In this document: positions 1 to 8,768 of the stretch, one piece after another | How the letters are laid out: every line of letters starts with the position of its first letter | Numbering within the stretch: position 1 is the first letter of the stretch | Origin: Mycobacterium sp. GA-2829 | GTDB lineage: Bacteria; Actinomycetota; Actinomycetes; Mycobacteriales; Mycobacteriaceae | NCBI RefSeq assembly: GCF_001499965.1 | Contig: NZ_LQIT01000002.1 | Span: 109,403-173,402, forward strand | Reading direction: 5' to 3' | Length of the DNA stretch: 64,000 nucleotides | Notes under the pieces: model-generated | The model's database searches: none | Told to the model about the DNA's origin: nothing | Seen by the model: only the letters and a program-made list of their open reading frames with translations | Translations under genes and position numbers: made by a program

Positions 1-1
1 C

Positions 2-262
2 GACAGCGGTCCGATCATCACCCGCTGCTCGGAGCGGTTGACCGCCACCTTCCAACACAGCTGGGTTAAAGCCAGCGACGAGGACGCCGGGATCCTGGCG
101 CGGGCGATCGTGCGCCTGGCGATGAGCTACGTCTCGATGCCCCCGGAAGCCGACCACGATGTGGCCGGTGACCTGGCCCGTCTGATGACACCGTTCGCGG
201 AGCGCTACGGTGTTATCGAACAGGATCCGCGGCCGGCGAAGACGCAGAGCCCCGATCGGTGA
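2..262 (+). CDS. TetR-family regulator, C-terminal fragment
   Basis: The reading frame is open from base 2 and ends in TGA; the DNA-binding N-terminus lies outside the window. The visible 86 residues look like the helical ligand-binding end of a TetR repressor, with a helix holding 'ARAIVRLAMSYV' and a polar tail. In mycobacteria the gene directly before sahH is usually the TetR regulator that follows the alkB-rubredoxin alkane hydroxylase genes (Rv3249c in M. tuberculosis). Position and orientation here fit that gene. Identification rests mostly on context. Confidence 0.7.
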   Translation, partial: DSGPIITRCSERLTATFQHSWVKASDEDAGILARAIVRLAMSYVSMPPEADHDVAGDLARLMTPFAERYGVIEQDPRPAKTQSPDR

Positions 263-310
263 ATGATTTCAGCTGACCACACGCGCGCACGAGAAGCGAG
301 AAGGAAGTAC

Positions 311-1783
<1,473 letters not shown>

Positions 1784-1795
1784 AACACGCTGCGC

Positions 1796-1851
1796 CGAAC
1801 GTGCGCTCACCGCGGGAATTCTCGAAAACTCCCGCAGTGGGCGCACGTTCG
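1796..1851 (+). terminator. Strong hairpin after sahH
   Basis: Two arms of about 22 bases (starting CGAACGTGCGC and ending GCGCACGTTCG) pair almost perfectly around an AT-richer loop. No U-tract follows. It lies 13 bases after the sahH stop and just before the lipase promoter, so it probably ends sahH transcription. It may also be a copy of a dispersed intergenic hairpin. Confidence 0.6.
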
Positions 1852-1855
1852 TCGT

Positions 1856-1861
1856 TAGGGT
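1856..1861 (+). promoter_or_regulatory. -10 hexamer TAGGGT of the lipase gene
   Basis: TAGGGT fits the mycobacterial SigA -10 pattern TANNNT. It ends 6 bases before the GTG start at 1868, which would put the transcription start on or next to the start codon and give a leaderless mRNA. Confidence 0.5.
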
Positions 1862-1867
1862 CGGTTC

Positions 1868-3187
1868 GTGGGGTGGGGGATCCGGAATGTCTGCATCGTG
1901 CTGTGCCTGCTCGCCGCCGCGGTGGGAACCGCAGGCCCCGCCGCCGCCGATGATCCGACGATCGACGACCACCACCCGTACTTCAACGAGGACGAGTACC
2001 AGGCGTTCTACACCCCGCCCGACCCGTTGCCGCCGGGGGCGCCCGGCGATCTGATCCGCACCGAACCGTCGCGCCTGGTGCTCGAGCCGTCTGGCGCGCT
2101 CGGCATGATCGTGGCGGACGGTACGCGAATCATGTACCGCAGCAACGACGCTCGCGGCAATCCGGTGGCTGTCACCGGAATCTACTTCGAACCGCACAAC
2201 CCGTGGCCGCATCCAGGGCCGCGCCCGTTGATCGTGTACGGGCCGGGCACACAGGGCCAAGGCGACCAGTGCGCGCCGTCGCGACAGTTCAATCAGGGCA
2301 TCCACTGGTCGCCGTATCTGGACATCGCGTTCAACTACGAGGAGATGTTCGTCGCCACGATGGTCGCGCGCGGTTTCGCGATCGTCATGACCGATTACGA
2401 GGGTCTCGGCACCCCGGGTCTGCACACCTACGTCAGCCGGGTCTCGCAGGGCCACGCCATGCTCGACGCCGCGCGGGCGGCCAAGCGGCTGCCCGACACG
2501 TCGCTGGAAGCCGATGGGCCCGTGGCGTTCTGGGGTTACTCGCAGGGTGGGGGAGCGGCGGCGTCTGCGGCGGAGATGGCGCAGGATTACGCACCGGAAC
2601 TGCGGACCGTCGGCACGTACGCGGGCGCACCGCCGGCCGATCTGAAGGCGCTGTTCCCGTTCGCCGACGGCAGCGCGCTGGTGGGGGCGGTGGGTTATGC
2701 GCTGAACGGGATCATCGCGGCCTACCCCGAGCACGAGGCGGCGATCCGGGCGACGTTGACCCCGCGTGGGACCGACCTTCTCTTCAAGGTGCAGGATCAG
2801 TGCGTCGGCGAGACGCTCACGAAATTCATGTTCCGCCACCTGCAGCCGTACTTCAATCAGGACATCTTCACGGTCGTCGAGCAGGAACCGTTCGCATCGC
2901 TGTTCGAAGAGCAGAGGCTGGGCCGCACGAAACCGAACGCGCCGGTGCTGATCAACGCCAACCGGTTCGACCCCTTGGTGCCGTGGGCCGCGGCCATGCA
3001 GATGGGCCGCGACTGGTGTGCGCAGGGTGCCGACGTCGAGGCGCGCACCAACGAGCAACCACCGTTCCTGAACAAGGCGATGGTCAACCACGGGCTGCCG
3101 ATGCTCGTCGACGGGGAGCCGGCCATGCAGTGGATCGCCGACCGGTTCAAGGGCGTGCCGACGGCCCCGAACTGTGGACGGTTCTGA
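1868..3187 (+). CDS. Secreted lipase/esterase (LIP family)
   Basis: 439-residue alpha/beta hydrolase of the secretory lipase family. The first 26 residues form a Sec signal peptide: a hydrophobic core 'VCIVLCLLAAAVG' ending in an Ala-rich cleavage region. The nucleophile elbow is 'GYSQG' with Ser near residue 225. A conserved loop 'DYEGLGTPG' and a late Asp ('NRFDPLVPW') and His ('NHGLPM') would complete the triad. It probably acts on acyl esters in the envelope or outside the cell. The GTG start is supported by the -10 box 6 bases upstream. Substrate cannot be read from sequence. Confidence 0.85.
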   Translation: MGWGIRNVCIVLCLLAAAVGTAGPAAADDPTIDDHHPYFNEDEYQAFYTPPDPLPPGAPGDLIRTEPSRLVLEPSGALGMIVADGTRIMYRSNDARGNPVAVTGIYFEPHNPWPHPGPRPLIVYGPGTQGQGDQCAPSRQFNQGIHWSPYLDIAFNYEEMFVATMVARGFAIVMTDYEGLGTPGLHTYVSRVSQGHAMLDAARAAKRLPDTSLEADGPVAFWGYSQGGGAAASAAEMAQDYAPELRTVGTYAGAPPADLKALFPFADGSALVGAVGYALNGIIAAYPEHEAAIRATLTPRGTDLLFKVQDQCVGETLTKFMFRHLQPYFNQDIFTVVEQEPFASLFEEQRLGRTKPNAPVLINANRFDPLVPWAAAMQMGRDWCAQGADVEARTNEQPPFLNKAMVNHGLPMLVDGEPAMQWIADRFKGVPTAPNCGRF

Positions 3188-3214
3188 CTCGGGTCTTACA
3201 TGACGGTGACCTCC

Positions 3215-3240
3215 GTTTCGCGGCGAGAACCTCGGGGTAT
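3215..3240 (+). promoter_or_regulatory. SigF-type promoter
   Basis: GTTT at 3215-3218 and GGGTAT at 3235-3240 are 16 bases apart, the spacing and sequence reported for mycobacterial SigF promoters (GTTT-N15-17-GGGTA). It lies 35 bases before the ANTAR-GAF start, whose Shine-Dalgarno sequence (AGGGAAGGA, 3261-3269) falls in between. Confidence 0.7.
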
Positions 3241-3275
3241 TGAGAGCTCACATTCACTTGAGGGAAGGACGCGGG

Positions 3276-4097
3276 ATGGCCGACGTGCATATCGGTGACG
3301 AGCAGAGCTTCAACGAGACGGCGCTGGTGGCGCCGATCAATCTCATCTCGCACGCCGCCGTGAGCCGCGCGGTCGCCCGGCTGCAGGAAGCACACGGAAT
3401 CCCCGACGGCGACACGGCATTTCGTGCGCTGCTGACCGTGTCGCAGCGCTACGACGTCAAACTGCGGCACCTGTCCGCGGCGGTGATCAACGCCGACGCC
3501 GATACGCCGACCGCGAAGCGCACCCCGGCGCCCGGGCTGTCGTTCTCGCTGCGCGGCCGCGGCAGCGTGCCGAAACGTTCGGATGTGCTGGCCGATCTGC
3601 TGACCACCGCCGTCGACCTGTTCGGTGGGCAGGCCGGTGCGGTGCAGTTGCGTGACGCCACGTTCGGCGGGCTCTGCATCGAGAGCCACACCGGTTTGCC
3701 CGAGCAGTTCCGCCACCACTTCAGTTTCGTCGAGGACGGGGGCTCGGCCGCCGGGTACGCGACCGCGCACTGCGAGGTCGCGCGGGTAGACGACGTCGCT
3801 GTATCCCCGCTGTACGGCTTCACCGATATGGAGGTGCTGGCCGCCTCCGGTGTGCAGGCCGAGCTCGCGGTGCCGATGTGCGATGAGGACGGCCGCAACT
3901 GGGGTGCGGTGACGGTGATGTTCGATTCCCGCCGTCCGCGCATCGATCCGTTCGCCGTGGAGATGCTGCACGGGCACGCCGATTCCTGCGCGCAGTGGCT
4001 GCGGTGGTACGACAGCGAGGTCATGCCGAAGTTGGTCGCGGCCGTGCACGACGTCGCGGCGTCGCTCGTGGCCGAGACGGGTGCGGTCTCGGCGTAG
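3276..4097 (+). CDS. ANTAR-GAF domain protein
   Basis: 273 residues. Residues about 12-68 fit an ANTAR RNA-binding module (a helical pattern around 'AVARLQEAHGIPDGDTAF' and 'VSQRYDVKLRHLSAAVI'), which in other proteins acts by antitermination. Residues about 100-240 look like a GAF sensory domain ('LFGGQAGAVQLRD' and 'AELAVPMCDEDGRNWGAVTV'). The order is unusual, since most proteins of this class carry GAF first and ANTAR last. The start at 3276 has a good Shine-Dalgarno sequence, unlike the upstream in-frame option. A SigF-type promoter suggests expression in stationary phase or stress. Signal and RNA target are unknown. Confidence 0.8.
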   Translation: MADVHIGDEQSFNETALVAPINLISHAAVSRAVARLQEAHGIPDGDTAFRALLTVSQRYDVKLRHLSAAVINADADTPTAKRTPAPGLSFSLRGRGSVPKRSDVLADLLTTAVDLFGGQAGAVQLRDATFGGLCIESHTGLPEQFRHHFSFVEDGGSAAGYATAHCEVARVDDVAVSPLYGFTDMEVLAASGVQAELAVPMCDEDGRNWGAVTVMFDSRRPRIDPFAVEMLHGHADSCAQWLRWYDSEVMPKLVAAVHDVAASLVAETGAVSA

Positions 4098-4127
4098 ACG
4101 CCGGAGGTGCCGTAGAGTCCGCTGTCG

Positions 4128-5168
4128 ATGACTGCTGGCTTCGGTGGCGTTGAGGAAACCTTGCGTGCGGCCGAAACGTGCTTCGCTGCAGGTGATTACC
4201 GGCGTGCCGACGAGGTGATCCGGGCCGCTCTGACTTTTTCGCCGCATGATCCACGGCTGCTGACGGCGTACGCGAGGGCGAAGCTGGGGCTGTCGGACTG
4301 GGCGGCCGCCGCAACGAGCGCGTACGCGGCGCTGTCGGTCGACCCGGACAACGAGCACACGATGCGGGTGTACACCCGCGCGCTCGAGATGCTCGGGCGG
4401 GTGGACGAGGCGTTGTCGATGGCGTGGCGAACGGTGAGCGCGTATCCGTCGAGTCATCAGGCGTATTACGGATACGCCCGACTGCTGCAGGTTGCGGGGC
4501 GACCGCGAGAGGCTCTGGCGGCCGTCGATTCCGCTGTGGGGTTGAACCCGTCGGACGTCGACTCGTTGGTGCTGCGCGGGGACATCCTGGCGGCGTCGGG
4601 TCAGCGCGACGCGGCGGAGTCTCAGTATCGCGAGGCGCTGCGTCGACATCCGGAGCATGCCGACGCCGTGCACAGCTTGGCCCTGCTGGAGCACGCGAGG
4701 GGACGGCGCGCCAGCGCGATGCGCGGTTTCGTTGCCGCGGCGAACCTGGATTCGTCGTACCGAGAGGTGGTGCGGCAGAACATCGGTGCGCTGGTCGGGG
4801 GAATGCTGCGGAAGTCGGCATGGGTGGTGTTGATCGTCGCGTTCGCGGTCATCTTCGCGTACACGCTCGGTCAGGACGGCCATGCCACCGTGGTTCCCAG
4901 GGTGGTGGCTGGGGTCGGCGCCGTCCTGCTGGTGGTGATGCTCGGGCGGGCGATGCGCGGGTTGCCTCGGGTGATGGTGGAAGCTGTTCTGCGGCAGCGG
5001 AAGATGCTGGTGGTGCGGCTCGTGCAGTTGGTGGTCGCGGTGGCAGTGGGGGGCGTGACCGCTGCGGTCGGTGGGATGACGGTGCCGGCAGTGGTGGCGT
5101 CGGTCCTGGTGCTTACGTTGCCGGTTGTCGTGATCGCCGGTGGGTTGGGCGACGAGCGGCTGTGGTGA
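4128..5168 (+). CDS. TPR-repeat protein with C-terminal membrane domain
   Basis: 346 residues. Residues about 5-200 form five to six tetratricopeptide repeats, seen as 'LRAAETCFAAGDYRRADEVI', 'GRVDEALSMAWRTVSAYP' and 'GQRDAAESQYREALRRHPEH'. From about 225 there are four hydrophobic segments in two pairs separated by a basic stretch, so the repeats probably face the cytoplasm as a protein-binding platform. A TAGAGT hexamer at 4113-4118 lies 9 bases before the ATG. The gene sits at the edge of the toxin island but points away from it, so a role there is not implied. Confidence 0.75.
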   Translation: MTAGFGGVEETLRAAETCFAAGDYRRADEVIRAALTFSPHDPRLLTAYARAKLGLSDWAAAATSAYAALSVDPDNEHTMRVYTRALEMLGRVDEALSMAWRTVSAYPSSHQAYYGYARLLQVAGRPREALAAVDSAVGLNPSDVDSLVLRGDILAASGQRDAAESQYREALRRHPEHADAVHSLALLEHARGRRASAMRGFVAAANLDSSYREVVRQNIGALVGGMLRKSAWVVLIVAFAVIFAYTLGQDGHATVVPRVVAGVGAVLLVVMLGRAMRGLPRVMVEAVLRQRKMLVVRLVQLVVAVAVGGVTAAVGGMTVPAVVASVLVLTLPVVVIAGGLGDERLW

Positions 5169-5201
5169 GACGCGCCCGCGGGGGCGTCCTGTCCCGATGA
5201 C

Positions 5202-5747
5202 TTACTCCGTGTTGGCGCGGATGACGGACAGCGTCGCGGCGGCAGCACGGCGAACGAACTCGTCGTCGCGCGCCTCGCCATGGATGCCCCATTGCCAGCT
5301 GCCGACGTAAGTGAGCTCGCGGTCCCTCAGACCGGGGAACCCTACTTGTAGATCGGGCCCGATCGGCGACACATCCACCGGCCGCTGGACTCCCGCGAGA
5401 AGTTTGATGATGACGCCCGGTGTGTTGCCGATGTACTGAGCGTGCCGGTCACCGTAACGGCCCAACAGGAAGGCGTCGGGTGGACCGTCACCGCCGGTAT
5501 CGCGGCTGATTGCGACCCACAGCGCGTCGGGAGCTTCGCCGACGAGCAGGCCGTCGTTCATCGGCGTCAGCGGCCGGGCGAGACGTTCCAATCCCTCGGA
5601 TAAGACTCTGACTCCATCGGATTGTGCGCGTACCGAGTGAAGTGGTTCGCATCCACCGATCTCCCATCTGCGCGCGTACGGCACGGAAAGTCCGTGGCCT
5701 TTTCGGAGACGTGACATCAGCGCATTTGCGATCTCTGGTGCTCTCAT
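5202..5747 (-). CDS. Uncharacterised protein at the end of the toxin island
   Basis: 181 residues, no family recognised. No signal peptide or membrane segment is seen. The ATG at 5747 overlaps the stop of the 87-residue gene by 4 bases (ATGA), so the two are translationally coupled. That favours this start over the upstream one at 5822. Visible features are an N-terminal helix ('MRAPEIANALMSRLRKGHG') and a C-terminal helix ('DDEFVRRAAAATLSVIRA'). Position behind a toxin array suggests an immunity or accessory protein, but this is inference only. Confidence 0.65.
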   Translation of the reverse strand: MRAPEIANALMSRLRKGHGLSVPYARRWEIGGCEPLHSVRAQSDGVRVLSEGLERLARPLTPMNDGLLVGEAPDALWVAISRDTGGDGPPDAFLLGRYGDRHAQYIGNTPGVIIKLLAGVQRPVDVSPIGPDLQVGFPGLRDRELTYVGSWQWGIHGEARDDEFVRRAAAATLSVIRANTE

Positions 5748-6007
5748 TGGTCCGCGGCCTTGAATGCGATGGCGTCTGCGAGCAGTTGGCTGTAGGTCAT
5801 GCGGCCCAGCAGCTGGAAGCATGCGTCCGCTTCCGAGTTCAGTCGGACGAGGCTGTTCTTCGCGCCGCGCTCATACCAATAGACCTCCCACATCCCGTCG
5901 GCCGATCGTTCGAGACACCATGAGTAGTCCGCGCGGCCGCCGATCGCGAGCACGTCCCGCGGAATGCCGATTGTGGCGAGGGCTCGCACCAGCTCACTCT
6001 CATTCAC
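5744..6007 (-). CDS. Small immunity-like protein
   Basis: 87 residues from a GTG start with GAGG 7 bases upstream. The core 'W.VYWYERG' followed by 'SEADACFQLLGRM' resembles small proteins often found beside polymorphic toxins, with a Trp-containing strand, an ERG turn and a Glu-x-x-Ala-Cys helix. No signal peptide. It follows a frameshifted gene by 9 bases and overlaps the next gene by 4, so it belongs to one transcription unit. The immunity role is inferred from shape and place. Confidence 0.6.
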   Translation of the reverse strand: MNESELVRALATIGIPRDVLAIGGRADYSWCLERSADGMWEVYWYERGAKNSLVRLNSEADACFQLLGRMTYSQLLADAIAFKAADQ

Positions 6008-6016
6008 TGCGACACC

Positions 6017-6487
6017 TCACTTCTCGACGTGCAAGTCGGACGGATCGAGCTGCGGGTAGGTGACATTGGGGTAGTCCTCGCGAATCTCGGCGGCGATCTG
6101 CCCGAGGTGTTCAACGTCCGCGGAGTTCAATAGTTGGTCGATGAGAAAGTAGCGGCCTCTGTCCACCTTTGTAGACGCCTTCGCTGAACATGACTTTATA
6201 ACCGAGGTTCCCTCGTCTGTCCCATAGAGCGTGAAGTCCCACGGACTCTTCGCTCGGTTTCAAGATCACAGCAGTCTCACGCCGGGACGGAGTCGTGCGT
6301 CCGACCACGCCGCACTCTCCAACCGCGGGTTGATCGTCTGTGGGTCGCAGCAGTCACATCTGTCACATGAAGTGAGCACGATGCGACTCCAAGAAGCGAT
6401 ATCGCCGGTGATATCTGCTGGCACGGTCACCTGACGAGGCGACTCTCGGTCGCATCGCGAAACGTAGGGAGTGTCCACTGGGTTCAC
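6017..6487 (-). pseudogene. Frameshifted small gene in the toxin tail
   Basis: Two adjacent minus-strand frames read as one protein broken near 6265. The first runs from a GTG at 6487 ('VTVPADITGDIASWSRIVL' ... 'LRPGVRLL') to a stop at 6266. The second opens right after its own in-frame TGA at about 6265 and continues without a start codon ('SPWDFTLYGTDEG' ... 'GRYFLIDQLLNSADVEHLG') to a TGA at 6019-6017. Both halves are protein-like, and neither has a convincing initiation site for the second half. The most likely reading is a former immunity or toxin-tip gene inactivated by a small indel. A sequencing error cannot be excluded. Confidence 0.55.
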
Positions 6488-6493
6488 TCAAAT

Positions 6494-6853
6494 TCATCTC
6501 TCACCGTCGCGGGTGGTCGATCGCGTACTGGCTGGTGGTGATTCGTATTCCACTTTCGCCGAATAGTTCGCCGCCCTGATACCACTGAGCAGCTCGGCTT
6601 TGAGAGACGCGAGTTCGTCGGCCGAAGAAGCCGTGCTGGCAACTACTTGGACTTGCCACGACCAATCGAATTCACGGTAGAGCACGATCTTCGCACGATG
6701 CCCGCTCGGGCACTCGATAGTTCGGGAACCGAATTGCTGATCGAACTCGTCGGTCAAGCGCCCAAACGCGCTGAGATGCAGATGCTCTCGTAACCGCCGG
6801 AGTCCGGATTGATCGACGTCGCCAAGTATGTCGATCAGCAAAATGTCAAACAT
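6494..6853 (-). CDS. Uncharacterised small protein, possible immunity protein
   Basis: 119 residues, no known family. The ATG has GAAGG 10 bases upstream. A basic and acidic N-terminal helix region ('DVDQSGLRRLREHLHLSAFG') is followed by strands with many aromatic residues ('IVLYREFDWSWQVQVV'), a helix and a polar C-terminal tail. Its start overlaps the end of a toxin-tip-like remnant (6846-6959). Its stop lies 6 bases before the broken gene downstream. The 'toxin tip then small gene' arrangement suggests immunity; no direct evidence. Confidence 0.6.
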   Translation of the reverse strand: MFDILLIDILGDVDQSGLRRLREHLHLSAFGRLTDEFDQQFGSRTIECPSGHRAKIVLYREFDWSWQVQVVASTASSADELASLKAELLSGIRAANYSAKVEYESPPASTRSTTRDGER

Positions 6854-6959
6854 TGGTCGCGCCTTCGGTTGTGATCACGCGCCATCCGGCGACGGACACC
6901 TGGAATGACTTGGTTTCGTTTCCGGACGGCGCCTGAGCAGGGCGCAGTATGTCGTCGAC
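6846..6959 (-). pseudogene. Possible remnant of a toxin C-terminus
   Basis: Just after the stop of the 171-residue gene, a frame without its own start reads 'LRPAQAPSGNETKSFQVSV' and 'AGWRVITTEGATNV' before a TGA at 6848-6846. It overlaps the start of the 119-residue gene. The stretch is protein-like and sits where the tip of a polymorphic toxin would sit. Only about 37 codons remain, so the origin is inferred. Confidence 0.35.
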
Positions 6960-6961
6960 AT

Positions 6962-7477
6962 CTAGACCTCGGTGGTGTCCACTTCCGGCCACGCTCCCTG
7001 GTTCTGCCGACTCATCCACTCCGCGTGCGACATAGCCGCGCGCTGGACAAATAGTCCGTCGGATTGCAGAGGTATGTGTTCTTCTCGATGGTCAACGGGT
7101 TCCGGGGGATCGGTCAGCGATTCTGCTGTCATCTGATACTCGATCCGCTCATCGTCCTCATAGCGTAGATTGATCGTGATGTGCCACTGATACGGATAGA
7201 ATTGACGTCCCGCCCGGTTAACCCCTGTTTCCTTGAAGGTTGTGTGCGCATCCGCCACCATCGTTTCCGACCAACTCGGGTACACGTACACCACGCCGGT
7301 CTCCGAATCGATCACCAGCTTCGCTAGTCCCGTCGCATCTCCCGACGCCATCTGCTCTGGAGTCAGGACGTCTGTGCACAGCCACCCGTCCTTGAACGGC
7401 TGGACATGAAATCTCCCCGTGGGTGACATCTGTGCCAGATAGGACAGCGCTTGATCTCTCGTTTGCAGCTCAACCAT
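6962..7477 (-). CDS. Immunity-like protein, duplicate copy
   Basis: 171 residues, a close paralogue of the 175-residue protein at 9562-10089, with long stretches of nearly identical DNA (for example around 7250-7325 and 9865-9945). The N-terminal helix 'QTRDQALSYLAQMSPTG', the 'DGWLC' strand and 'LVIDSETGVVYVYPSWSE' suggest the small alpha/beta fold of YrhB/Imm35-type immunity proteins; this assignment is tentative. Residues about 128-148 are encoded in a different frame from the paralogue because of two compensating indels. A strong GAAGGAG precedes the ATG. It probably protects against an effector of this locus. Confidence 0.7.
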   Translation of the reverse strand: MVELQTRDQALSYLAQMSPTGRFHVQPFKDGWLCTDVLTPEQMASGDATGLAKLVIDSETGVVYVYPSWSETMVADAHTTFKETGVNRAGRQFYPYQWHITINLRYEDDERIEYQMTAESLTDPPEPVDHREEHIPLQSDGLFVQRAAMSHAEWMSRQNQGAWPEVDTTEV

Positions 7478-7546
7478 GGCGCTCCTTCGTCGGGATGAGG
7501 TCGCGCGACGCCGGTCGTTCGTCGAGCACTCGTAGCAGTGTCACCC

Positions 7547-8365
7547 TCACTGACTGGCAGGAGTCAGTTGATTCTCGACTCCTCGAACGTTCGCCAATCG
7601 TTTTGCCTCGACGGCCAACTCGAAGACTCCCGGCTCCGCGAAATGAGCGCCGACTCGTTCGGCGTCCGCTGGGTCATCCGACAGCAATAAAACCTCCGCG
7701 CGCCCTTGTGTGGTGCGCAGCAAACGGATGGGAATGCCGTCGAGCTCGGCGGTGTACACCCGCTCGAACACCGCGCATTCCGTCAATGGCACGGTCGCCG
7801 ACCAAGCGCCAGGCCGGATCTGTTCGAACCCCGGTGGCGCCTCGGCGGCGAGCAGTGTCAGCAGCACGCCATCGGTCATGACGTCGGCAAGGAACTCGCC
7901 GCCACGCCACCGCGCCATGGTGCCGACAACCGTACTCGGTGGACGCCACTGCCGAGCTCGATGCCAACCGCGGGCGGCTCCCTCATAGCGGGACAATCGC
8001 TTCTGCTCGCCGTCCGACCTGATCCGCCAGTACTCGGCGCCGTAGGGGTAGCGCGTTCGGCCCATGATCCACACTTGGGCCAACGAATCTCCGGCCAGGA
8101 AGCCGTTCGCGAACGTGTGCCATGGCCGCTCACCGCCGGACGGTGCACTGAACGTTGCCAAGCGAGGCTGCGAAAAGCGCACGACGTCAACGAATTCGGG
8201 TGCTCCAGTTACCCCATACGCGCCTAAAAGATCAGCCGGAGTTCGTAGGCCGGCTACCTCTGATGCCATGGTGACGTAGCCGCCGACCTGGTCATGACCG
8301 TTTTCGACGATGGCCGTAGCCGTATTCGAGTTGAGCAGTTTCTGTAAGACGATTGGCTCAGGCAC
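7547..8365 (-). CDS. Uncharacterised 272-residue island protein
   Basis: No family recognised and no signal peptide. The ATG overlaps the end of the 136-residue gene by 8 bases, so they are cotranscribed. Residues about 15-140 are rich in aromatic residues ('QVWIMGRTRYPYGAEYWRI', 'RWRGGEFLADVM'). The C-terminal part ('VLLLSDDPADAERVG' and 'PGVFELAVEAKRLA') looks like an alpha/beta unit. It lies in the toxin tail between two immunity-like genes and may be an immunity or accessory factor. The stop TGA is followed closely by a short open stretch before the next gene. Confidence 0.65.
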   Translation of the reverse strand: MPEPIVLQKLLNSNTATAIVENGHDQVGGYVTMASEVAGLRTPADLLGAYGVTGAPEFVDVVRFSQPRLATFSAPSGGERPWHTFANGFLAGDSLAQVWIMGRTRYPYGAEYWRIRSDGEQKRLSRYEGAARGWHRARQWRPPSTVVGTMARWRGGEFLADVMTDGVLLTLLAAEAPPGFEQIRPGAWSATVPLTECAVFERVYTAELDGIPIRLLRTTQGRAEVLLLSDDPADAERVGAHFAEPGVFELAVEAKRLANVRGVENQLTPASQ

Positions 8366-8768
8366 GGCGGGTTTCCTCGACTTCGATGTCGGTGAGGTCC
8401 TCGAGGGCGACGGTACCCGTCCATCCCATGAATTGGTCTCCGCGCAACCCGAGTTCTTTGGCGACCCGCGGAGGACCGACGAATTCGACCTCGACGCTTC
8501 CGTCGGGCAAGCGCTCCTGGAGGGAAACGGTGTGACCGTTCAACTTTCCCTGTGCACGTACATGAAACAGACCGTCGAGCGAAGTGCGCGGGACTTTCAC
8601 CCACGGCCGGTACTGGCCCTGCCCGACCGAGGACTCGCCCGATTCGAATCCATCCGCGATGTCTGCCGGGTCTGCGCGCAGCGCTACCCAGTCGTCGCCG
8701 CTGAACGCGACTCGGTATCGCTGTCCGCGGTACTCGGCTATTGCGCCGGTGACGGGGAATTCAGCCAT
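8358..8768 (-). CDS. Probable immunity protein for the second toxin tip
   Basis: 136 residues. The ATG at 8768 shares one base with the stop of the long toxin reading frame (TGATG), the usual coupling of a toxin with its immunity gene; a start at 8789 is possible but would overlap the toxin. The sequence is mostly beta: 'AIAEYRGQRYRVAFSGDDWVA', then 'YRPWVKVPRTSLDGLFHVRA' and 'VEVEFVGPPRVAKELGL'. It ends in an acidic tail 'LTDIEVEE'. No named family was recognised. Pairing with the 8768-9545 tip is inferred from adjacency. Confidence 0.65.
   Translation of the reverse strand: MAEFPVTGAIAEYRGQRYRVAFSGDDWVALRADPADIADGFESGESSVGQGQYRPWVKVPRTSLDGLFHVRAQGKLNGHTVSLQERLPDGSVEVEFVGPPRVAKELGLRGDQFMGWTGTVALEDLTDIEVEETRRA

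Noticed and set aside
6111..6308. 65-codon minus-strand frame
   Set aside because: Overlaps the broken gene in the wrong frame; the protein-like reading is the frame without a start codon, so this one is a shadow.
7470..7544. Short frame 'VTLLRVLDERPASRDLIP' before the 171-residue gene
   Set aside because: Could be another toxin-end remnant, but 24 codons are too few to support it.
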